Below, piece by piece: positions 58,696-64,000 of a DNA stretch of 64,000 nt. A program made the position numbers and the translations under genes. Every line of letters starts with the position of its first letter. Position 1 is the first letter of the stretch. Below the pieces are notes generated by a model that searched no databases, was not told where the DNA came from, and saw only the letters and a list, made by a program, of their open reading frames with translations. Source of the stretch: Romanomermis culicivorax (lineage: Eukaryota; Nematoda; Enoplea; Mermithida; Mermithidae); NCBI GenBank assembly GCA_963922205.1, contig CAWUHX010000170.1, forward strand, positions 682,001 through 746,000, written 5' to 3'.

Positions 58696-59121
58696 TCAGT
58701 AAATGATCCAAGATACTTTTATTGACCAGAATTTAATATGTAACGTGCCAGGGGCGTAGTTGTTGTATAGCAACATACAACATTCCACCCGTAGGATTGA
58801 TGATTTAGCCAATCCACGGGTTCCGAACCCGGCCATTTTTGTTGAGCCCTGGTCGGGATGGTTACACCTACCCCGACATTGGCCAATGGTGGGACAGCTA
58901 CGGCGCCACCCAGGAAGCCCTTCAACATAGTCTTTATGTACTTGATTCAGAAACTTTTGAAGTAGGATGCAACATATGTGAACACGCTTTAAGGTATTCA
59001 AAATTGAGAGTTCGAAGATGTCAAGTGGAAGCTTTGTATCCAGTATAACCTTGTTGTTCGGAAACCCACACGACCTGAGATGATCAACACCTAACACACA
59101 AGGAACAGAAACGCTTCCCAA
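58696..59121 (-). pseudogene. Possible retropepsin-region fragment of an LTR element
   Basis: The minus strand reads VPCVLGVDHLRSCGF, then KVILDTKLPLDIFEL and RVHICCILLQKF. The word VLGVDHL followed by a short beta-rich stretch resembles the C-terminal half of retrotransposon proteases (I/V-L-G-x-D-F-L). The catalytic DTG/DSG part is not present, and the downstream part changes frame. No LTRs were found around it. Confidence 0.35.
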
Positions 59122-61999
59122 GTCTCAAGATTATTAATCATATGCAACTATATTTTGACCCATCTTATGAGAACACGTAGGAAGTTTTATAAGATTATTA
59201 ATGCTAAGAATGATGAGTTTGCTAAGGCAACCTGATCCCCGGTGACCTACTGACATTTTAGAATCGTGATAATACATTTCCGGAAAGCAACAGCAGAAAC
59301 CTTAAATTGCTAAATTCTGTTTTTTGAACGTGGGCATTGCAACGATAATTAAATCACGATCATTTTCTCCGAAATGTCAAAGAAATGTGTTCTGCTTAGT
59401 TGATACGTGCTTAATGGCAGTCTCAAAACTATTCATGTCATCCATTCGAAGTTTCTGCGTGAATAATCAAGTAAATGACCTATTAGCCACTAGAAAAAAT
59501 TGAGGTTCAACCAGTCCAACTGTGATGTAGGAAAATTCCTTGATGAAAATCTGTTTGCATAAATTTGAATAAAATTATAAAAGCCGTTAATATCCTGTTT
59601 TTAACCACAGTTATATGCCATATGACTACGTCCTGGCTAACCTAACCTGAACTAGCTATGTTCTAAAGCCTCTTGGTTCAATCTTGGAATCTTCTCCGTT
59701 TAGTCAGATGTTAGGTAAGCTAAGTTAAGTTAACCTGGCAGTGTATGATGTAGCCAGCCCAGCGTTCAGTAGACCAGTATAATTGAGTGAGGTGCCCATG
59801 TAAGATTTCTCATGAAGAAAAGTCAGTCATGAATTCAGCAAAGCTGCCAAATCCGAGCATTATTACACGGTTATTGCTAACAGAAACTGGTACAAGTTGT
59901 GGCTTATCTGCAGGTTAGCCACCACTTATACCAACTTAACATTGACACTGTGGTTTGCCTGCGAACATGGCTGATGAGGCAGCGTTTTGCAGAGAAATTT
60001 CATGCATTTGATATCCTATTACATTGGTCGTTTTTTACCAGTAAACTTTATTTGCACAAAATTTAAATAAATGAATAATGACAACTTTGACTATGGTTGG
60101 TTTCGGCAGGAGAAACTTATAAGCAGGTGGTACATCCACAACGGTCATGTGGCAAAATTCCATGATTTAGTGTAGAATGAAAAATTATCCAGAAACAGAA
60201 AAGCTCAGCATACCTCATGCATCACGAGTCTTTGTTTCCAAATGGTAGTTGACAAATCAAAATTTGAATAATATATATAGCCGCTAAAGGAAGAAAAAAT
60301 TAGATTTGTAGGTAGAAAAGGTTCATTTTCCTCGGAAGCGTGAAGTTTAAGCCATCGTTGGGATGAAAACTCAGGGGCATATGCATAAAAGCGAGTTAGC
60401 GTAAAGTCGTGTTAAAGTCGTCGGTTTCTGCACATGTTAACGTTAATCGGTATGCTTGACGGCTAATTAACGCTTATTCGTGTTCAGTTAACTGGAGATT
60501 TCAACCTTGCCCTTAGCAAGATTAAAGTCGAGTTAAAAGATGATTCGCACCAATTGGAAAAGGGACCCAATGTCTTCTCGCGTTCGTTTAATAATTTTTA
60601 ACCTTCAAATAAAAAATGCATGTTTCAAAGTTTGAAAGGTGACAACATACAGCACATTCTTAAATATCTGCCTAAGTAAGCTAATCGGTGGAGTTCGTAG
60701 AAAGCTTGTGGAATTCGGAAGTGAACCTCACTCGAACTGAGGATCAAGAATGCTATTCACTGCACAAAATCAAAACTGTTCTGCACAACTCAGCATATCA
60801 TTATGGGACGTATGGCCTGGAACAAAAATCTTGCTTTTTGATATTAGAAGGTTTTCTTCACACCACCTTCATTATTAGAATATTGGATTGAACATTACGT
60901 CAATCCATCGTATCAAAAAATGTTCCCACTTTATCTTGACTATATACATTGATGCAATTATTGTGGAGTACACAGAATACAATTTCAATTCAGTTTGATG
61001 TCTAGAAACGTTCAATGTTTTAAAAAAATTAACAAAAATACAACGGCTTTTGGATGGACCGATTTGAGATTTAGCTCCCAATCCACATGCAATTTTCGCC
61101 GGAGGATACATTTGGTTTATGCTAGTTTAAGTTTGGAGTATTTTTCACCACCTTTTCCCACGCGTTATTTTCGCATGTTGTATAGAAGTAAAATTCAGTT
61201 ATCTTGTAAAACTCTCGTTATACTGCAGAAACTATTTTCGAGATGACATTTTACTCAAAAATTCCTCACCAAATGTGTGATATTTTGGAGCCAGAATGGA
61301 ATAACGTCGAAACCAAATATAAATCGGACAGCCAGAAAAATTTTAAAATTTCTCAAGCGCATTCAATTTGCAATGATCGATGCAGCGGTCAGAATTTTGA
61401 CAAACGCAGCCTTACTGAAGATCAAGAAATCAATTTCTATACCCTTTAAATCTCTAAAAAAGTGAAAGAGTGGTTGGCATGAAGGAAAAATTCATTGAAT
61501 TGTCAAGGAACCTTCCATAATTTTGGACAAAAGTGTATCTGCAACCTCGCAGTATGATATATGCGTGAAAAAGAAAATTACCATCGTGAAATTTCTGATT
61601 TGTCTTCTGTAGTGGTAAACATTGGCCATGATTTAGTAGATGAATCAATATTATATGATTTCGACTTTGGAAGGCGCTGTCTAATTCATTTACTAAACAT
61701 GCAATTAATATGTCGCAATACCAAATTTATCGAATAAAAATGCAAGAATACACCACTCAGATTTGAAAAATGTCTAATTCGACAGTCAACCAACGATATA
61801 TTTTTCAGGGACGGTTTATGTTTGGAGTGAACAGAAATTGAGATATCGCCTTAAGTGGATGATCACGACCTCACCACGAACATAATATACGTGATATGCT
61901 ACTTGCATGTACTGGTATTTTTTGGAAATGACAAATATATTTTGATTAAAAATCGTTCGAGAAACAATAGCATATTTTTCATCAAACCAAATTCTAAAA
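59122..61999. other. Intergenic, nothing firmly recognised
   Basis: Short open frames (60,688-60,891 plus; 60,995-61,246 plus; 61,243-61,449 plus) have no recognisable family. A patch at 60,385-60,545 is rich in GTTAAAGTCG/GAGTTA/TTAACG words, suggestive of a small repeat. The region immediately left of 62,000 is the 3' flank of the GST gene. Confidence 0.4.
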
Positions 62000-63218
62000 C
62001 TACAGTTTCGAAATGGGACGTTTCGCCACATATTCCTTTATGCGTGGATTTTCGTTGACACGTTTGACCAACGCCAGTAAATTTTTGTGTTTATCCATAA
62101 AGCTCGGATCGTTGCCGTTCAAAAGAGCGAAAAAGTCCAAACGTTCAGCCACGTAAATGTCGGCCCACGAAATCTGAAAAGTTTGGTTTGCTGCCTAGTT
62201 AGAATTTATGCAAATTTTGGAATAGCTAACTTTTTCGCCAACGAAAAATTGGCCCCCGTTGTCCGTCAAAAATTTTTCGTACATGTCCAAAAAGGGTTGC
62301 ATGTGTTTTTCTTTGTATTCGGCCCAACCTTTGTGCTGCATAAAAAAACGAATCAGGAATTCCCAGAGCCGGATCGTTAGCAAAAGTTGATTATGTTTGA
62401 TGTGATTGAGATTGACAGAAATCTGCCTCTTCCCAAATTTTCCAACCTTGTTCATCAGAAGCCGGTTCTACAAAGACAGTAAAAAATTTCGCAAGCAATA
62501 TCAGTTTTTTGTCTGAAATTTTTTTCTAAAGTTCTATAAAATCAATAAATTAAATAATTCACAAGCTAAATATGTTTTTCCAAACTAAAAATAAAATTCT
62601 TTTTTCGGTTTGGGCTATAAATACAGCTTATATGGTGTATTGAAGAACATCGTGTAACCATTTTGTTGACTTTGAAAGAAAAATTCAAATTTTTTTCTGA
62701 TTGATCAGTTCTGACTATCGATGACCACAACCCACAAAAAGGCAACCTGCTCTACACGACAGACTTTTGGAGCTCCATTACTTTGCACCAGTAAACCAGG
62801 TAGTGGGCTTATGTAGAGCCGAGAATACAGAATTTTCGTTGAAAATTTCGATGGCGAATTTGTTTTTTAGAACCCAAATAGATGATTCTGCCAGCGAATG
62901 GTGAAAATTTTGCTGATGAACAAGAAACGGGTTAATTTCACGAGCTTTGTTGACTCAGCTCCAGAGTCAGCTGGACATTTTTTTCAAAGATTCCACACAT
63001 GCACAGGCCATGCCATTTTAGACTTGATTATACTTCGCTCTCATTTTCCTGCTAAGACTAATGAATGAGCACCATGACAGCCAGTTAACTAACCGCCTCT
63101 TCATCTTTGTTATTTCTCAAAGCGGCGAACACATGAGCCAAAAGAGGGTATTGGTCACGCAAGCCATCGACGATCATGTCTGCCTTTGCAGCGAGAAAGT
63201 TGTCCGATGGAACCAAAC
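62000..63218 (-). CDS. Sigma-class glutathione S-transferase, 3' exons (5' part outside window)
   Basis: Three exons in continuous phase: 63,094-63,218, 62,231-62,335 and 62,000-62,173, with acceptors TTTTTAG, TTATGCAG and TTTTCAG and donors GTTAGT and GTTAGC. They encode the all-helical C-terminal GST domain: LVPSDNFLAAKADMIVDGLR, DNGGQFFVGEKISWADIYVA (the family F-V-G-x-x-L/I-S-W-A-D turn) and a last helix ending AKRPISKL-stop, typical of nematode sigma GSTs. The thioredoxin-like N-terminal domain with the catalytic Tyr must lie at coordinates above 64,000 or in a large intron; it was not seen. The enzyme conjugates glutathione to electrophiles, or isomerises prostaglandin H2 in some members; role here inferred. 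Cytosolic. Confidence 0.88.
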
Positions 63219-63249
63219 CTAAAAAGTGCCATGGGAAAAATGATCCATG

Positions 63250-64000
63250 GTTCCAATCGCTCAGAGATTAGACGAAATATATCATAACACTTGGAGACAC
63301 GATTTCTGAGAGATTCTGCCTTCTGTTCCACACTGACCTATCATAACATGAAAATTAATATAATATCTGAAAATGAGAACTTACGATCAGTTTCACACTC
63401 TAAGTATCGCGACAACCTTCATTTTGCATAAGAGTCGAAATTCGTATAGCTACAGTACTCTGAAGTTTAGAATTTTTGCATTTTTTGACATTTTACAGTC
63501 TGTATACATGTTTCGAAATGTCACAGCTCAGAAAAGGAGTTACTCTCAAGCCAAATATTCATTACATGCTGAAGACAATGGTCTATATTCAGATATGAAA
63601 AACCTTTACTTTACACTTTTAATGCAGTTTTGAAGTGTCAAAACGAAAAAGTCTTTTGGAGCCCTACTTGGGCACTTTTGTTGAGAGTGGCCACAGCAGC
63701 CACGTCAACTACGGATTGTTGCAAAATGAGAGCGCCTTTCCCGCTGCTCGGTTGGCTCAGTTGGTTAGAGCGTGCGGACGGTAGCCGCAAGGTCCCGGGT
63801 TCAAGTCCCGGACTTTTACTGAAGCCCGAGCAGCGGGAAAAGGTTGCCTCAACACTTTCCCATAGGATGCCGCAGAATCGTTTTCTTCATTTCTGTAGCC
63901 ATGCCCAACATATTGTGATAAAATTTCAATCAGATTAATGTACCGTTTTGGGAGTTGTAGGTGTGTGTAAATCCTGAAAGTTGATACAAAAATGCTGATT
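63250..64000 (+). repeat. Harbinger-family repeat, second copy, interrupted
   Basis: Related to 900-1625: the blocks CACGATTTCTGAGAGATTC, AGCTACAGTACTC, GGGCACTTT...CCCATAGGA and AATGTACCGTTTTGGGAG occur in the same order. It lies upstream of the first visible GST exon, probably within a GST intron, and continues past the right edge. The tRNA-bearing element (63,679-63,854) is inserted in it. Confidence 0.6.
63679..63854 (+). mobile_element. tRNA-bearing TIR element, intact copy C
   Basis: 176 bp. Outer inverted ends TGTTGAG/CTCAACA, flanked by CTTT on both sides (63,675-63,678 and 63,855-63,858). A second inverted pair, CCTTTCCCGCTGCTCGG (63,735-63,751) and CCGAGCAGCGGGAAAAGG (63,826-63,843), brackets a tRNA-like segment (63,746-63,818). 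That segment has good A and B boxes, a full T stem and the ACGGTAG anticodon loop, but no 3' acceptor strand. TGT ends with a 4-bp duplication fit Ginger-type DNA transposons; a pol III SINE would not have inverted termini. The related repeat at about 1,470-1,500 serves as the empty site. Confidence 0.8.

Noticed and set aside
62380-62470. Extra GST exon in the second visible intron (EPASDEQGWKIWEEAD reading)
   Set aside because: The exons at 63,094-63,218 and 62,231-62,335 already join in phase and match the family without it.

Overview
The window is eukaryotic nuclear DNA, AT-rich and rich in introns and repeats, and most likely from a nematode. The evidence is a nematode-type serpentine chemoreceptor (Srt/Srx-like) with a decayed tandem copy, a nematode-style sigma-class glutathione S-transferase, a nematode-type globin exon and an FMO gene, all in short exons bounded by GT...AG introns with TTTCAG-like acceptors. 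I cannot name the species. No prokaryotic operon, rRNA cluster or CRISPR array is visible.

Layout. 1-2.75 kb: two inverted PIF/Harbinger transposase remnants. 2.84-10.84 kb: a complete seven-exon flavin-containing monooxygenase (FMO) gene on the minus strand; its largest intron holds a Harbinger-type non-autonomous element with a TAA target duplication. 14.6-15.0 kb: globin fragment. 17.1-21.0 kb: a decayed 4-kb palindrome. 22.79-27.06 kb: a complete 4.28-kb Ty3/gypsy LTR element (262-bp LTRs, GTTAC target duplication) with a gag truncation and three in-frame TGA codons. 28.0-30.9 kb: two long degenerate AT-rich repeat tracts on either side of two possible convergent terminal exons. 34.1-34.6 kb: one exon of a GT31 galactosyltransferase. 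35-39.2 kb: small TIR elements.

39.73-53.32 kb holds the most notable object: a 13.6-kb minus-strand Ty3/gypsy element with two 780-bp LTRs about 1% diverged. Besides gag and pol it carries a third coding region of about 1.3 kcodons in the env position. This begins with a complete DEDDy 3'-5' exonuclease motif set and continues into a long protein without membrane segments. The element inserted, with a TTTT duplication, into a small TIR element that carries a 73-nt tRNA-like sequence. Two further copies of that tRNA-bearing element are present (34.96 and 63.68 kb). The last sits inside a Harbinger-family repeat whose uninterrupted relative lies at 1.4 kb.

53.8-57.8 kb: a chemoreceptor pseudogene followed by an intact three-exon chemoreceptor gene, both minus strand, with a hAT remnant in the first intron. 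58.7-59.1 kb: a possible retropepsin fragment. 62.0-63.2 kb: the last three coding exons of a sigma GST whose 5' part lies beyond the right edge. The host genes look like independent single-copy genes (detoxification, chemosensation, glycosylation, oxygen binding) separated by transposon debris.
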